The notes: generated from the letters alone by a model not told the origin. DNA of 64,000 bases from Aporrectodea caliginosa (GCA_020284085.1 JACEVL010000163.1:1708761-1772760); one strand, 5' to 3'; positions 46,371 to 59,423 are shown, counted from the stretch's first letter. Made by a program: numbers and translations.

Positions 46371-49300
46371 CCGTTGTAGTAGTTGTCATGGCTCTTGTGG
46401 TAGTTGTTGGTTCAGATGAGGTAGTGGTAAGTGGAACTGTGGCAGTGGTTAGTGATATTCTGGTGGTTGATGCTTCAGTTGCGATACAAGTAAGTGGAAT
46501 TGTGGCAGTGGTTAATGGCAAAGTGATTGTTATTGGTTCAGCTGTGGTAGTATCAAGTGGAATTGTCGAAGTGGATAATGGTATTGTGATTCTAGTTGGT
46601 TCTGCTGTGATTGTAGTAAGTGAAATTGTGGTAAAATATGATAGTATAGAGGTTCTTGTTTGTTCAGTGCAGGTTGTTGTAAGTGAAATTGTGGTAGTGG
46701 CTAACGGTGTTATGGTGGTTGTTAGTTCATCCGGTGTCGTGGTAGTTGTTTCTTCAGCTGTGGTAGTAGTAAGTGCAATTGTGGAAGTGGGTAATGGTAC
46801 AGTGGTAGTTGTTTCTTCAGCTGTGGTAGTAGTAAGTGCAATTGTGGAAGTGGTTAATGGTGGCGTGGTAGTTGTTTCCTCAGCCGTGGTAGTAGTAAGT
46901 GCTATTGTGGAAGTGGTTAATGGTGTCGTGGTAGTTGTTTCTTCAGCCGTGGTAGTAGTAAGTGCAATTGTGGAAGTGGTGAATGGTGGAGTGGTAGTTG
47001 TTTCTTCAGCCGTGGTAGTAGTAAGTGCAATTGTGGAAGTGGTTAATGGTGGCGTGGTAGTTGTTTCCTCAGCCGTGGTAGTAGTAAGTGCTATTGTGGA
47101 AGTGGTTAATGGTGGCGTGGTTGTTGTTTCTTCAGTCGTGGTAGTAGTAAATGCAATTGTGGAAGTTGTTAATGGTGGCGTGGTAGTTGTTTCCTCAGCC
47201 GTGGTAGTAGTAAGTGCTATTGTGGAAGTGGTTAATGGTGGCGTGGTAGTTGTTTCCTCAGCCGTGGTAGTAGTAAGTGCTATTGTGGAAGTGGTTAATG
47301 GTGTCGTGGTAGTTGTTTCTTCAGCCGTGGTAGTAGTAAGTGCAATTGTGGAAGTGGTGAATGGTGGAGTGGTAGTTGTTTCTTCAGCCGTGGTAGTAGT
47401 AAGTGCTATTATGGAAGTGATTAATGGTGTCGTGGTAGTTGTTTCCTCAGCCGTGGTAGTAGTAAGTGCTATTGTGGAAGTGGTTAATGGTGGCGTGGTT
47501 GTTGTTTCTTCAGCCGTGGTAGTAGTAAGTGCTATTGTGGAAGTGGTTAATGGAGCTGTGGTAGTTGTTTCTTCAGGCGTTGTAGTAGTAAGTGCAATTG
47601 TGGAAGTGGTTAATGGTGGCGTGGTTGTTGTTTCTTCAGCCGTGGTAGTAGTAAGTGCTATTGTGGAAGTGGTTAATGGAGCTGTGGTAGTTGTTTCTTC
47701 AGGCGTTGTAGTAGTAAGTGCAATTGTGGAAGTGGTTAATGGTGTCGTGGTAGTTGTTTCTTCAGCCGTGGTGGTAGCAAGTGCTATTGTGGAAGTGGTT
47801 AATGGAGCTGTGGTAGTTGTTTCTTCAGGCGTTCTAGTAGTAAGTGCAATTGTGGAAGTGGTTAATGGAGCTGTGGTAGTTGTTTCTTCAGGCGTTGTAG
47901 TAGTAAGTGCAATTGTGGAAGTGGTTAATGGTGTCGTGGTAGTTGTTTCTTCAGCCGTGGTGGTAGCAAGTGCTATTGTGGAAGTGGGTAATGGTGCCGT
48001 GGTAGTTGTTTCTTCAGGCGTGGTAGTAGTAAGTGCAATTGTGGAAGTGGTTAATGGAGCTGTGGTAGTTGTTTCTTCAGGCGTTGTAGTAGTAAGTGCA
48101 ATTGTGGAAGTGGTTAATGGTGTCGTGGTAGTTGTTTCTTCAGCCGTGGTGGTAGTAAGTGCAATTGTGGAAGTGGGTAATGGAGCTGTGGTAGTTGTTT
48201 CTTCAGGCGTTGTAGTAGTAAGTGCAATTGTGGAAGTGGTTAATGGTGTCGTGGTAGTTGTTTCTTCAGCCGTGGTGGTAGCAAGTGCTATTGTGGAAGT
48301 GGTTAATGGAGCTGTGGTAGTTGTTTCTTCAGGCGTTGTAGTAGTAAGTGCAATTGTGGAAGTGGGTAATGGAGCTGTGGTAGTTGTTTCTTCAGCCGTG
48401 GTAGTAGTAAGTGCAATTGTGGAAGTGGTTAATGGTGTCGTGGTAGTTGTTTCTTCAGCCGTGGTGGTAGCAAGTGCTATTGTGGAAGTGGTTAATGGAG
48501 CTGTGGTAGTTGTTTCTTCAGGCGTTCTAGTAGTAAGTGCAATTGTGGAAGTGGTTAATGGTGTCGTGGTAGTTGTTTCTTCAGCCGTGGTGGTAGCAAG
48601 TGCTATTGTGGAAGTGGGTAATGGTGCCGTGGTAGTTGTTTCTTCAGGCGTGGTAGTAGTAAGTGCAATTGTGGAAGTGGTTAATGGAGCTGTGGTAGTT
48701 GTTTCTTCAGGCGTTGTAGTAGTAAGTGCAATTGTGGAAGTGGTTAATGGTGTCGTGGTAGTTGTTTCTTCAGCCGTGGTGGTAGCAAGTGCTATTGTGG
48801 AAGTGGGTAATGGTGCCGTGGTAGTTGTTTCTTCAGGCGTGGTAGTAGTAAGTGCAATTGTGGAAGTGGTTAATGGAGCTGTGGTAGTTGTTTCTTCAGG
48901 CGTTGTAGTAGTAAGTGCAATTGTGGAAGTGGTTAATGGTGTCGTGGTTGTTGTTTCTTCAGTCGTGGTAGTAGTAAATGCAATTGTGGAAGTTGTTAAT
49001 GGTGGCGTGGTAGTTGTTTCCTCAGCCGTGGTAGTAGTAAGTGCTATTATGGAAGTGATTAATGGTGTCGTGGTAGTTGTTTCCTCAGCCGTGGTAGTAG
49101 TAAGTGCAATTGTGGAAGTGGTTAATGGTGTCGTGGTAGTTGTTTCTTCAGCCGTGGTGGTAGCAAGTGCTATTGTGGAAGTGGTTAATGGAGCTGTGGT
49201 AGTTGTTTCTTCAGGCGTTCTAGTAGTAAGTGCAATTGTGGAAGTGGTTAATGGAGCTGTGGTAGTTGTTTCTTCAGGCGTTGTAGTAGTAAGTGCAATT

Positions 49301-52300
49301 GTGGAAGTGGTTAATGGTGTCGTGGTAGTTGTTTCTTCAGCCGTGGTGGTAGCAAGTGCTATTGTGGAAGTGGGTAATGGTGCCGTGGTAGTTGTTTCTT
49401 CAGGCGTGGTAGTAGTAAATGCAATTGTGGAAGTGGTTAATGGAGCTGTGGTAGTTGTTTCTTCAGGCGTTGTAGTAGTAAGTGCAATTGTGGAAGTGGT
49501 TAATGGTGTCGTGGTAGTTGTTTCTTCAGCCGTGGTGGTAGCAAGTGCTATTGTGGAAGTGGGTAATGGTGCCGTGGTAGTTGTTTCTTCAGGCGTGGTA
49601 GTAGTAAGTGCAATTGTGGAAGTGGTTAATGGAGCTGTGGTAGTTGTTTCTTCAGGCGTTGTAGTAGTAAGTGCAATTGTGGAAGTGGTTAATGGTGTCG
49701 TGGTTGTTGTTTCTTCAGTCGTGGTAGTAGTAAATGCAATTGTGGAAGTTGTTAATGGTGGCGTGGTAGTTGTTTCCTCAGCCGTGGTAGTAGTAAGTGC
49801 TATTATGGAAGTGATTAATGGTGTCGTGGTAGTTGTTTCCTCAGCCGTGGTAGTAGTAAGTGCTATTGTGGAAGTGGTTAATGGTGGCGTGGTTGTTGTT
49901 TCTTCAGCCGTGGTAGTAGTAAGTGCTATTGTGGAAGTGGTTAATGGAGCTGTGGTAGTTGTTTCTTCAGGCGTTCTAGTAGTAAGTGCAATTGTGGAAG
50001 TGGTTAATGGAGCTGTGGTAGTTGTTTCTTCAGGCGTTGTAGTAGTAAGTGCAATTGTGGAAGTGGTTAATGGTGTCGTGGTAGTTGTTTCTTCAGCCGT
50101 GGTGGTAGCAAGTGCTATTGTGGAAGTGGTTAATGGAGCTGTGGTAGTTGTTTCTTCAGGCGTTCTAGTAGTAAGTGCAATTGTGGAAGTGGTTAATGGA
50201 GCTGTGGTAGTTGTTTCTTCAGGCGTTGTAGTAGTAAGTGCAATTGTGGAAGTGGTTAATGGTGTCGTGGTAGTTGTTTCTTCAGCCGTGGTGGTAGCAA
50301 GTGCTATTATGGAAGTGATTAATGGTGTCGTGGTAGTTGTTTCTTCAGCCGTGGTAGTAGTAAGTGCAATTGTGGATGTGGGTAATGGCGCCGTGGTAGT
50401 TGTTTCTTCAGCTGTGGTAGTAGTAAGTGCAATTGTGGATGTGGTTAATGGTGCCGCGGTAGTTGTTTCTTCAGCCGTGGTGGTAGCAAGTGCTATTGTG
50501 GAAGTGGGTAATGGTGTCGTGGTAGTTGTTTCTTCAGCTGTGGTAGTAGTAAGTGCTATTATGGAAGTGATTAATGGAGCCGTGGTAGTTGTCTCTTCAG
50601 CCGTGGTAGTAGTAAGTGCTATTGTGGAAGTGGTTAATGGTGCCGCGGTAGTTGTTTCTTCAGCCGTGGTGGTAGCAAGTGCTATTGCGGAAGTGGTTAA
50701 TGGTGCCGTGGTTGTTGTTTCTTCAGCTGTGGTAGTAGTAAGTGCAATTGTGGATGTGGGTAATGGAGTCGTGGTAGTTGTTTCTTCAGCCGTGGTAGTA
50801 GTAAGTGCAATTGTGGAAGTGGTGAATGGCGCCGTGGTAGTTGTTTCTTCAGCCGTGGTAGTAGTAAGTGCAATTGTGGATGTGGGTAATGGAGTCGTGT
50901 TAGTTGTTTCTTCAGCCGTGGTAGTAGTAAGTGCTATTATGGAAGTGATTAATGGTGTCGTGGTAGTTGTTTCCTCAGCCGTGGTAGTAGTAAGTGCAAT
51001 TGTGGAAGTGGTTAATGGCGTCGTGGTAGTTGTTTCTTCAGCCGTGGTAGTAGTAAGTGCAATTGTGGAAGTGGTGAATGGTGGCGTGGTAGTTGTTTCT
51101 TCAGCCGTGGTAGTAGTAAGTGCGATTGTGGAAGTGGTTAATGGTGGCGTGGTAGTTGTTTCTTCAGCCGTGGTAGTAGTAAGTGCAATTGTGGAAGTGG
51201 TTAATGGCGTCGTGGTAGTTGTTTCTTCAGCCGTGGTAGTAGTAAGTGCAATTGTGGATGTGGTTAATGGTGGCGTGGTAGTTGTTTCCTCAGCCGTGGT
51301 AGTAGTAAGTGCTATTGTGGAAGTGGTTAATGGTGTCGTGGTAGTTGTTTCTTCAGCCGTGGTAGTAGTAAGTGCAATTGTGGAAGTGGTGAATGGTGGA
51401 GTGGTAGTTGTTTCTTCAGCCGTGGTAGTAGTAAGTGCAATTGTGGAAGTGGTTAATGGTGGCGTGGTAGTTGTTTCCTCAGCCGTGGTAGTAGTAAGTG
51501 CTATTGTGGAAGTGGTTAATGGTGGGGTGGTTGTTGTTTCTTCAGTCGTGGTAGTAGTAAATGCAATTGTGGAAGTGGTTAATGGTGGAGTGGTAGTTGT
51601 TTCTTCAGCCGTGGTAGTAGTAAATGCAATTGTGGAAGTTGTTAATGGTGGCGTGGTAGTTGTTTCCTCAGCCGTGGTAGTAGTAAGTGCTATTATGGAA
51701 GTGATTAATGGTGTCGTGGTAGTTGTTTCTTCAGCCGTGGTAGTAGTAAGTGCTATTGTGGAAGTGGTTAATGGTGGCGTGGTTGTTGTTTCTTCAGCCG
51801 TGGTAGTAGTAAGTGCTATTGTGGAAGTGGTTAATGGAGCTGTGGTAGTTGTTTCTTCAGGCGTTCTAGTAGTAAGTGCAATTGTGGAAGTGGTTAATGG
51901 AGCTGTGGTAGTTGTTTCTTCAGGCGTTCTAGTAGTAAGTGCAATTGTGGAAGTGGTTAATGGTGTCGTGGTAGTTGTTTCTTCAGCCGTGGTGGTAGCA
52001 AGTGCTATTGTGGAAGTGGTTAATGGAGCTGTGGTAGTTGTTTCTTCAGGCGTTCTAGTAGTAAGTGCAATTGTGGAAGTGGTTAATGGAGCTGTGGTAG
52101 TTGTTTCTTCAGGCGTTGTAGTAGTAAGTGCAATTGTGGAAGTGGTTAATGGTGTCGTGGTAGTTGTTTCTTCAGCCGTGGTGGTAGCAAGTGCTATTGT
52201 GGAAGTGGTTAATGGAGCTGTGGTAGTTGTTTCTTCAGGCGTTCTAGTAGTAAGTGCAATTGTGGAAGTGGTTAATGGAGCTGTGGTAGTTGTTTCTTCA

Positions 52301-54990
52301 GGCGTGGTAGTAGTAAGTGCTATTATGGAAGTGATTAATGGTGTCGTGGTAGTTGTTTCTTCAGCCGTGGTAGTAGTAAGTGCAATTGTGGATGTGGGTA
52401 ATGGCGCCGTGGTAGTTGTTTCTTCAGGCGTGGTAGTAGTAAGTGCAATTGTGGAAGTGGTTAATGGCGTCGTGGTAGTTGTTTCTTCAGCCGTGGTAGT
52501 AGTAAGTGCAATTGTGGAAGTGGTTAATGGCGTCGTGGTAGTTGTTTCTTCAGCCGTGGTAGTAGTAAGTGCTATTGTGGAAGTGGTTAATGGTGTCGTG
52601 GTAGTTGTTTCTTCAGCCGTGGTAGTAGTAAGTGCAATTGTGGATGTGGGTAATGGCGCCGTGGTAGTTGTTTCTTCAGCTGTGGTAGTAGTAAGTGCTA
52701 TTGTGGAAGTGGTTAATGGTGTCGTGGTAGTTGTTTCTTCAGCCGTGGTAGTAGTAAGTGCAATTGTGGAAGTGGTTAATGGTGCCGTGGTAGTTGTTTC
52801 TTCAGCCGTGGTAGTAGTAAGTGCAATTGTGGATGTGGTTAATGGTGCCGCGGTAGTTGTTTCTTCAGCCGTGGTGGTAGCAAGTGCTATTGTGGAAGTG
52901 GGTAATGGTGTCGTGGTAGTTGTTTCTTCAGCTGTGGTAGTAGTAAGTGCTATTATGGAAGTGATTAATGGAGCCGTGGTAGTTGTCTCTTCAGCCGTGG
53001 TAGTAGTAAGTGCTATTGTGGAAGTGGTTAATGGTGCCGCGGTAGTTGTTTCTTCAGCCGTGGTGGTAGCAAGTGCTATTGCGGAAGTGGTTAATGGTGC
53101 CGTGGTTGTTGTTTCTTCAGCTGTGGTAGTAGTAAGTGCAATTGTGGATGTGGGTAATGGAGTCGTGGTAGTTGTTTCTTCAGCCGTGGTAGTAGTAAGT
53201 GCAATTGTGGAAGTGGTGAATGGCGCCGTGGTAGTTGTTTCTTCAGCCGTGGTAGTAGTAAGTGCAATTGTGGATGTGGGTAATGGAGTCGTGTTAGTTG
53301 TTTCTTCAGCCGTGGTAGTAGTAAGTGCTATTATGGAAGTGATTAATGGTGTCGTGGTAGTTGTTTCCTCAGCCGTGGTAGTAGTAAGTGCAATTGTGGA
53401 AGTGGTTAATGGCGTCGTGGTAGTTGTTTCTTCAGCCGTGGTAGTAGTAAGTGCAATTGTGGAAGTGGTGAATGGTGGCGTGGTAGTTGTTTCTTCAGCC
53501 GTGGTAGTAGTAAGTGCGATTGTGGAAGTGGTTAATGGTGGCGTGGTAGTTGTTTCTTCAGCCGTGGTAGTAGTAAGTGCAATTGTGGAAGTGGTTAATG
53601 GCGTCGTGGTAGTTGTTTCTTCAGCCGTGGTAGTAGTAAGTGCAATTGTGGATGTGGGTAATGGCGTCGTGGTAGTTGTTTCTTCAGCCGTGGTAGTAGT
53701 AAGTGCTATTGTGGAAGTGGTTAATGGTGTCGTGGTAGTTGTTTCTTCAGCCGTGGTAGTAGTAAGTGCTATTGTGGAAGTGGGTAATGGTGTCGTGGTA
53801 GTTGTTTCTTCAGCTGTGGTAGTAGTAAGTGCTATTATGGAAGTGATTAATGGTGTCGTGGTAGTTGTTTCTTCAGCCGTGGTAGTAGTAAGTGCAATTG
53901 TGGATGTGGGTAATGGCGTCGTGGTAGTTGTTTCTTCAGCCGTGGTAGTAGTAAGTGCTATTGTGGAAGTGGTTAATGGTGTCGTGGTAGTTGTTTCTTC
54001 AGCCGTGGTAGTAGTAAGTGCAATTGTGGATGTGGGTAATGGCGTCGTGGTAGTTGTTTCTTCAGCCGTGGTAGTAGTAAGTGCTATTGTGGAAGTGGGT
54101 AATGGTGTCGTGGTAGTTGTTTCTTCAGCCGTGGTAGTAGTAAGTGCTATTGTGGAAGTGGTTAATGGTGTCGTGGTAGTTGTTTCTTCAGCCGTGGTAG
54201 TAGTAAGTGCAATTGTGGATGTGGGTAATGGAGTCGTGGTAGTTGTTTCTTCAGCCGTGGTAGTAGTAAGTGCTATTGTGGAAGTGGTTAATGGTGTCGT
54301 GGTAGTTGTTTCTTCAGCCGTGGTAGTAGTAAGTGCAATTGTGGAAGTGGTGAATGGTGGAGTGGTAGTTGTTTCTTCAGCCGTGGTAGTAGTAAGTGCA
54401 ATTGTGGAAGTGGTTAATGGCGTCGTGGTAGTTGTTTCTTCAGCCGTGGTAGTAGTAAGTGCAATTGTGGATGTGGGTAATGGTGTCGTGGTAGTTGTTT
54501 CTTCAGCCGTGGTAGTAGTAAGTGCTATTGTGGAAGTGGGTAATGGTGTCGTGGTAGTTGTTTCTTCAGCCGTGGTAGTAGTAAGTGCAATTGTGGAAGT
54601 GGGTAATGGTGTCGTGGTAGTTGTTTCTTCAGCTGTGGTAGTAGTAAGTGCAATTGTGGAAGTGGGTAATGGAGCCGTGGTAGTTGTTTCTTCAGCTGTG
54701 GTAGTAGTAAGTGCTATTGTGGAAGTGGGTAATGGTGTCGTGGTAGTTGTTTCTTCAGCTGTGGTAGTAGTAAGTGCTATTATGGAAGTGATTAATGGTG
54801 TCGTGGTAGTTGTTTCTTCAGCCGTGGTAGTAGTAAGTGCTATTGTGGAAGTGGGTAATGGTGTCGTGGTAGTTGTTTCCTCAGCCGTGGTAGTAGTAAG
54901 TGCTATTGTGGAAGTGGTTAATGGTGTCGTGGTAGTTGTTTCTTCAGCCGTGGTAGTAGTTATGGAATTATTCTTTCTGATTACACAGCC
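46371..54990 (-). CDS. Giant Thr-rich mucin exon of gene B
   Basis: The minus-strand frame is open from 54,990 to the donor ACGG|GTAGGT at 46,370, about 2,870 codons. It contains no ATG, which is why it is easy to miss. The body is about 130 tandem 21-residue units of the form PLTTSTIALTTTTAEETTTT, Thr-rich with a regular Ala-Glu-Glu. The final ~170 codons before the donor are degenerate and resemble gene A's C-terminal part (IPLTTTSSEPTTTT, AMTTTTTG). The 3' boundary is phase 1 and leads to the EGF exon. The 5' boundary is unclear: upstream of the repeats is GCVIRKNNSITTTT and then a stop, and no phase 1 acceptor is present. The first exon or exons may have been lost to the retroelement at 55 kb. 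Confidence 0.7.
46740..54960. repeat. 63-bp coding minisatellite, array B
   Basis: About 130 copies of a 63-bp unit, read on the plus strand as gtggtagttgtttcttcagc / cgtggtagtagtaagtgcaa / ttgtggaagtggttaatggt (plus connecting bases). Higher-order copying is plain. The block around 50,411-51,260 recurs at 52,805-53,654, exactly 2,394 bp (38 units) away, including rare variants gtctcttcag (50,591/52,985) and tgcgattgtgg (51,121/53,515). A 12-unit (756-bp) block recurs at 48,941 and 49,697. No indel breaks the frame over 8.2 kb. Confidence 0.95.
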
Positions 54991-57535
54991 TCACCAAGTC
55001 ATCTAATCTGCTCCACCTGCATGCCTTCCAGTACTCCTTCCATTGGAACCCATCCAGTGTCAATTGGTTTCTTCCTGCTGTTCCAGAATCTACCCTCGAC
55101 GCATTTTCATTCTAACCATTTCTTTCTCAGCAATAGAATTTCTTTCACATCACCACTGTGTTTATTTGATGTTCTGTTTTCTGAATTGTCAACCAATTTT
55201 GACTGGATACCGAATTTTTCTTTTCCGCCATAATTTGAGGTTGTAACCGGAACTGGACAGAATTTCATCAAATGCCAGTCTGATCCACAGTTGTGACAAC
55301 GTTTCACCACTGCACCAATGTTGTTCAATGCTTTCTTTTCTCTTATATGGAGTAAATGATGCATTGCCTAAACTCGCGACAGACCTTGGTGGTGATTTGT
55401 TATATACCTGACTTTGTCTGGTCATCATCGACTCTCTGTTCTCGTGAACAACCATCGAGAATTTTGCTTCACTTCCTGTACTTCTGAACTGATTTCCTGT
55501 TTCTGGATTGCTCTTCCAATGAAAACCAAAATTTGAGTGAACTGTTGATTTCTTTTTACATTGCGAACAAAACCAAAACTTGTCTTATTCGAACCAAACC
55601 ACTTCGATTATTAACATGAATGTCCGCTTTAGGTCTGTTACTAACACTAGCCAGGAACAATGTTCCTTCCTTCGACAATACAAACTGTAGTGGACCTGGT
55701 GGTAGTGATTCTTCAATTTATCCGCAACTAATAAATCAAACAGCTTCTCAAAAATCAACTTTATCCATACTAGTTCAGCAAGTTCTTCAGCCTAGCTGTA
55801 AACATTACATTTCTTCAGCTGTCTTCTTCGCATCATTAAACTTCGATTCACTCGGTGTCAATCTTGACTTTTAACATGTGCTGCTTCACGATCTCATAAT
55901 CATCTAAATCAGCGAATGACAATCTGTTTAGAACAGTTCTGCTTTCTGAGAATCTGTTCCAGTAGTAGCTTAATCCAGAATTGATTCCTGCACGTTGAAA
56001 CTACGAAACGCATTCTCAACCGTTTCGAAATATAATGGCAACTCCATCATATCGTTTGGCATTTTGGGTAACACATGTTTCATGGCATCACCAATTTTCT
56101 TTATTTTAGACACCATCGTTTCACTTTCTTCTTGTTTCCTTTTCTTTCTTCTTTCTTCTTCTTGCCTTCTTTGAGCTTCTCTATTTTGTTTCTCCTCTTT
56201 GAGTTGTGCTTCTTTTAATGCTATTTTTGTTTTTTCCAACTTTAAACGTTCTTGTCTTTTCCTCTTCCGCCTTCTCCATGCTTTCTTTCTGTAATTTCAG
56301 TTCTTCTTTGTCTAACCTTCTTGTGCTCGTCTAACTCTGAAATTCGCACTTTTCCTTTTCTTCTTCACGTAGTCTCTTCTCTTCAATCTGTTGCTGACGT
56401 ATCCTCTTCGTCACTTTCCGCGCCCTTTCAAATTCAATCATCTGTTCTAATCTTCTCCTTTCAGCATCTTCTCTATCTCTTCTCAATTGTTCTAATTGAA
56501 TCTCAAATTGTTGCTTTTGCAACTCAAGTTCTGCTACACGAACTTGTTCTGCTTTCTTCTTTCTCTTCTCTGAAGACGTTCTGCTTGTCTTTCTCTTCTT
56601 TCTTTCTCTGAAGATCGTAATTCTTCCTGTCTTGCATTCTCTGCTTCTCTTCTTCTCTCTCTCTGAAGACGTAATTCTTCCTGTCTTGCATTCTCTGCTT
56701 TCTCTTCTTCTCTCTCTCTGAAGACGTTCTGCCTTCTCTTCTTTCTCTCTTTGAAGACGTAATTCTTCCTGTCTTGCATTCTCTGCTTTCTCTTCTTTCT
56801 CTGTCTGAAGACGTTCTGCCTTCTCTTCTTTCTGTCTCTGAGGCGTTTTTCTTCCTGTCGTATTTCTTTCTCTTCTTGTCTCCGTTTCTCCTCTCTTTCT
56901 TCTTTCATCATCATCCACTGCATCATCATCTCCATAGACATAAGTCCAGGCGGTTTTTCAATAACCTTTTCTAACATTCCATCTTTCAGTTTTCTTCTTC
57001 AAAACCACCGCCGACAGCACCTTCTTCTTCTTCTCCATCTTCTTCTTTACTTCAGTGCTGTTCTTTCTGGCCAGACTTCAGCGTTAGCTTTCGCTTCTAG
57101 AATGCATTCACCAGTCCTCACGTGACATATCTTTCCAGCAAATTTCACCAACTCTTCTTCAAAACCAGCCTTTAACAAGCGCTGTTTTAATCTTTCAGAA
57201 GACATCTTCTTCAGTTCTGCTTGTTTTTTGACACTTAATTTCTCCATCTTACTTCTTTACTTCAGTGCTGTCCTTTCTGGAAAACACCGAGTTTTCTTGT
57301 TGTGTTTGAATGTATTGGGAGAGTTGTTCTTTGTTTGATAACAACCAACATCTTTATACCTTTGTCGTTGAGGCTTTCGTTGTCGTATTAGTCGGATTTA
57401 CGGACAATGATTTGAATGCGTATTCACCAGTCGACGTTGTTTCGAATCCCAGACGTTGTTTCGAATCCCAGACGTTGTTTCGAATCCCAGACGTTGTTAG
57501 CGGAATAGTCCACCGCTGCTGCCACCAAATGAGAT
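54991..57535 (-). mobile_element. Truncated LTR retrotransposon: primer site and decayed gag
   Basis: On the minus strand: a primer-binding-site-like tttggtggcagcagcggtgg near 57,534-57,510, suggesting the LTR lies just above 57,535. Then comes a gag start, MEKLSVKKQAELKKMSSERL (57,247), with a SAP-like helical look, then a long Glu/Arg/Lys-rich coiled-coil (57.0-56.3 kb, several frames). A capsid-like KIKKIGDAMKHVLPKMPNDM and ELPLYFETVENAFRSF (56,110-55,980) follows, and finally a CCHC zinc knuckle, CHNCGSDWHLMKFC (near 55,290). Frameshifts and stops are numerous. Protease, RT and integrase are absent, and the element ends where the mucin repeats of gene B begin (~54,990). Confidence 0.65.
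57433..57500. repeat. Short tandem repeat cagacgttgtttcgaatccc
   Basis: Three and a half copies of a 20-bp unit in the leader of the truncated LTR retrotransposon, between the primer site and gag. Confidence 0.9.
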
Positions 57536-57539
57536 GTCA

Positions 57540-58815
57540 CTCTAGGATTTCTCTTTTAGAGATAGAGATAAACACGAAGGGTGCATGAGCGTCCGCACCT
57601 ACCTCAAGAACTTTAATAAATGGCATGAGCATTTTGGAGGGTATGGATTTTATGACAATGATGATGATCAACGATAACGATTCTGATGACTGATATTTAA
57701 GAATGGTAAATTGACAAGTAGTTGATGATTGAATGATGATGATGATTTCTTTAATAGTAGTAAACACAGTTTAATGAACTACTACTACTAACTACTAACT
57801 AATACTTGCCTTAAAACAAACGTACTACACTGTATAGTTGCTAAATTCACTGTCATGACGCCAGCAGTTTCCCGAGCTAAGTTTGCGCAGCGACTAACTG
57901 CACGTGGGCAGGGGGAAAAATGAATCTACCGTCATGCCAATGTTTAGGCTACTTTAGGCCTGAATTGGCCGCCTCGCCCACGAGCCGATCTTCCAGCGCA
58001 ACTAAGGCCTAAGACTAAAACAGCTCGTACACAATCGATACACATTATATATATATCAACCTCATGTTTGCTACCAGGGTAAGCGAGACTGGCTGTCGCT
58101 CGTATACTGAAAACTTACCTCTTCCAGTCTACTTGTGGCACTTAGTGGTTGCCCGGCTTCAATGTCGCTATTCTGAACTTTGTAAGTATAGGGCAGTTTC
58201 AAAAGGAAAGACCGAATTGTAGACGTAAGATATAGTCGCCGCATGCATCTTTGCCCTAGTCTGCTTGAGGTCTAGCTGTCGGCTAGTTTCCTGCGAGGTA
58301 AGTCGCAACGCAGATGTCACGGCAAAAGACCCAACGAACTTACGCTTTATCCATGGCGCAATGGCCGTACTTTGATTGGGGACGTCACCGTGACTGGCAC
58401 TGTGGCTTCTTCATGCCTGGCTGCTGTTTATTGTTCGGCAGGTGCTGCCGTGAAGCTGGCGGTATGCAGCAAATAGCCAGTTATAATCCACTCTAGTCAC
58501 AGTATCATTTTCGCTCCGAGTTTCATTTTGAAACAACACCAGACTGGTTTCTAGCATACCAAGTTTAATTCCAGTCTAAATCTATTACACGTTTATTTTT
58601 ACGGTGCATTCATTTCACAGGTCATTTGCGTCTAAATCTATTACGCAGCAGGGCTTTATTTATGCACACACCATCCCGCGCTGACCCCGAAGACGTAAAG
58701 CCTATCTACTCTACTTAACTAGTAACTATGCAAAAACACCTAGAATGTTCGGACAACTAATAATGTCATCATGATGCTAAACTAAGCAGGTCACAATGAT
58801 GGAGTACTATATACA
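57540..58815. other. No gene recognised; may include an LTR
   Basis: Upstream flank of the truncated retrotransposon. An LTR should begin here if the primer site at 57.53 kb is real, but I could not find its far end. A 60-codon plus-strand frame at 58,314 (MSRQKTQRTYALSMAQ) is not recognised. Confidence 0.35.
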
Positions 58816-58819
58816 GCAG

Positions 58820-59423
58820 GTGACTTAAATTGTGTGGGAAAACTGTCCACCCTCGCTTTCAGCATATCCTACAACATTCTATGAAAACGTTCAGAGCATC
58901 CATTCGTCTGTAGGTGATAGGTCTAATTTTGATCTGTATCACTCGATATTCATGCATAAACACTTGGACAACTTCCGATATCAATTCAGATCCACAATCA
59001 GACAAAATCTCATTCGAAAACCCAAACATCTTAAACACAAGCACTTGGCAGCGTCAAACTGAGTATGATTCCACAAAGGAGACGCAAATGGAAAATGCTT
59101 CGATAAATCCTTTACCGTCGATATAAATAGATTTCTCGTCCTTTCACACAGGTAAAAGGTCGTAATATACCGACTGCCTAATGCAGACACACTTCAGACA
59201 CAACAGTTAGATCTATCAACAGTGGTCTTACCTGAACAAGACCTTTACCCAACCGTTGACACACATCATTTGTACGACAGTATTCTCGCACACCAGTGTT
59301 TATTTTCGGGCACCAAAAGTGTCGTCTTAATCTATCGGAAGTCTTCTGCGTACCTACATGCCTAGAAGCTGGAATATCAATATCATTGTATTGCATTGTA
59401 TCTGTAAATTTATATAGCGCCAC
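58820..59423 (-). mobile_element. LTR retrotransposon integrase fragment
   Basis: The minus strand from 59,423 codes for ASRHVGTQKTSDRLRRHFWC and REYCRTNDVCQ, the integrase H2C2 zinc-binding domain (H-x-G-x-x-K-T...C-x-x-C-Q, first Cys decayed). In another frame near 59,044 it reads FGFSNEILSDCGSELISEVV and FMHEYRVIQIKIRPITYRRM, the catalytic-core stretch around the second Asp. Frameshifts separate them. It is Ty3/Gypsy-like in character and dead. Confidence 0.65.

Noticed and set aside
46277..55006. Plus-strand open frame of 2,909 codons, valine-rich
   Set aside because: It is the antisense reading of the Thr-rich array; codons such as gtg/gtt/gta are complements of Thr/Asn codons. The minus frame has a phase 1 splice donor, an EGF exon next in line and a paralogue, whereas the plus frame has none.
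55021..56974. Plus-strand Ser/Phe/Leu-rich frames
   Set aside because: Complement of the Glu/Arg/Lys-rich coiled-coil of gag on the minus strand.
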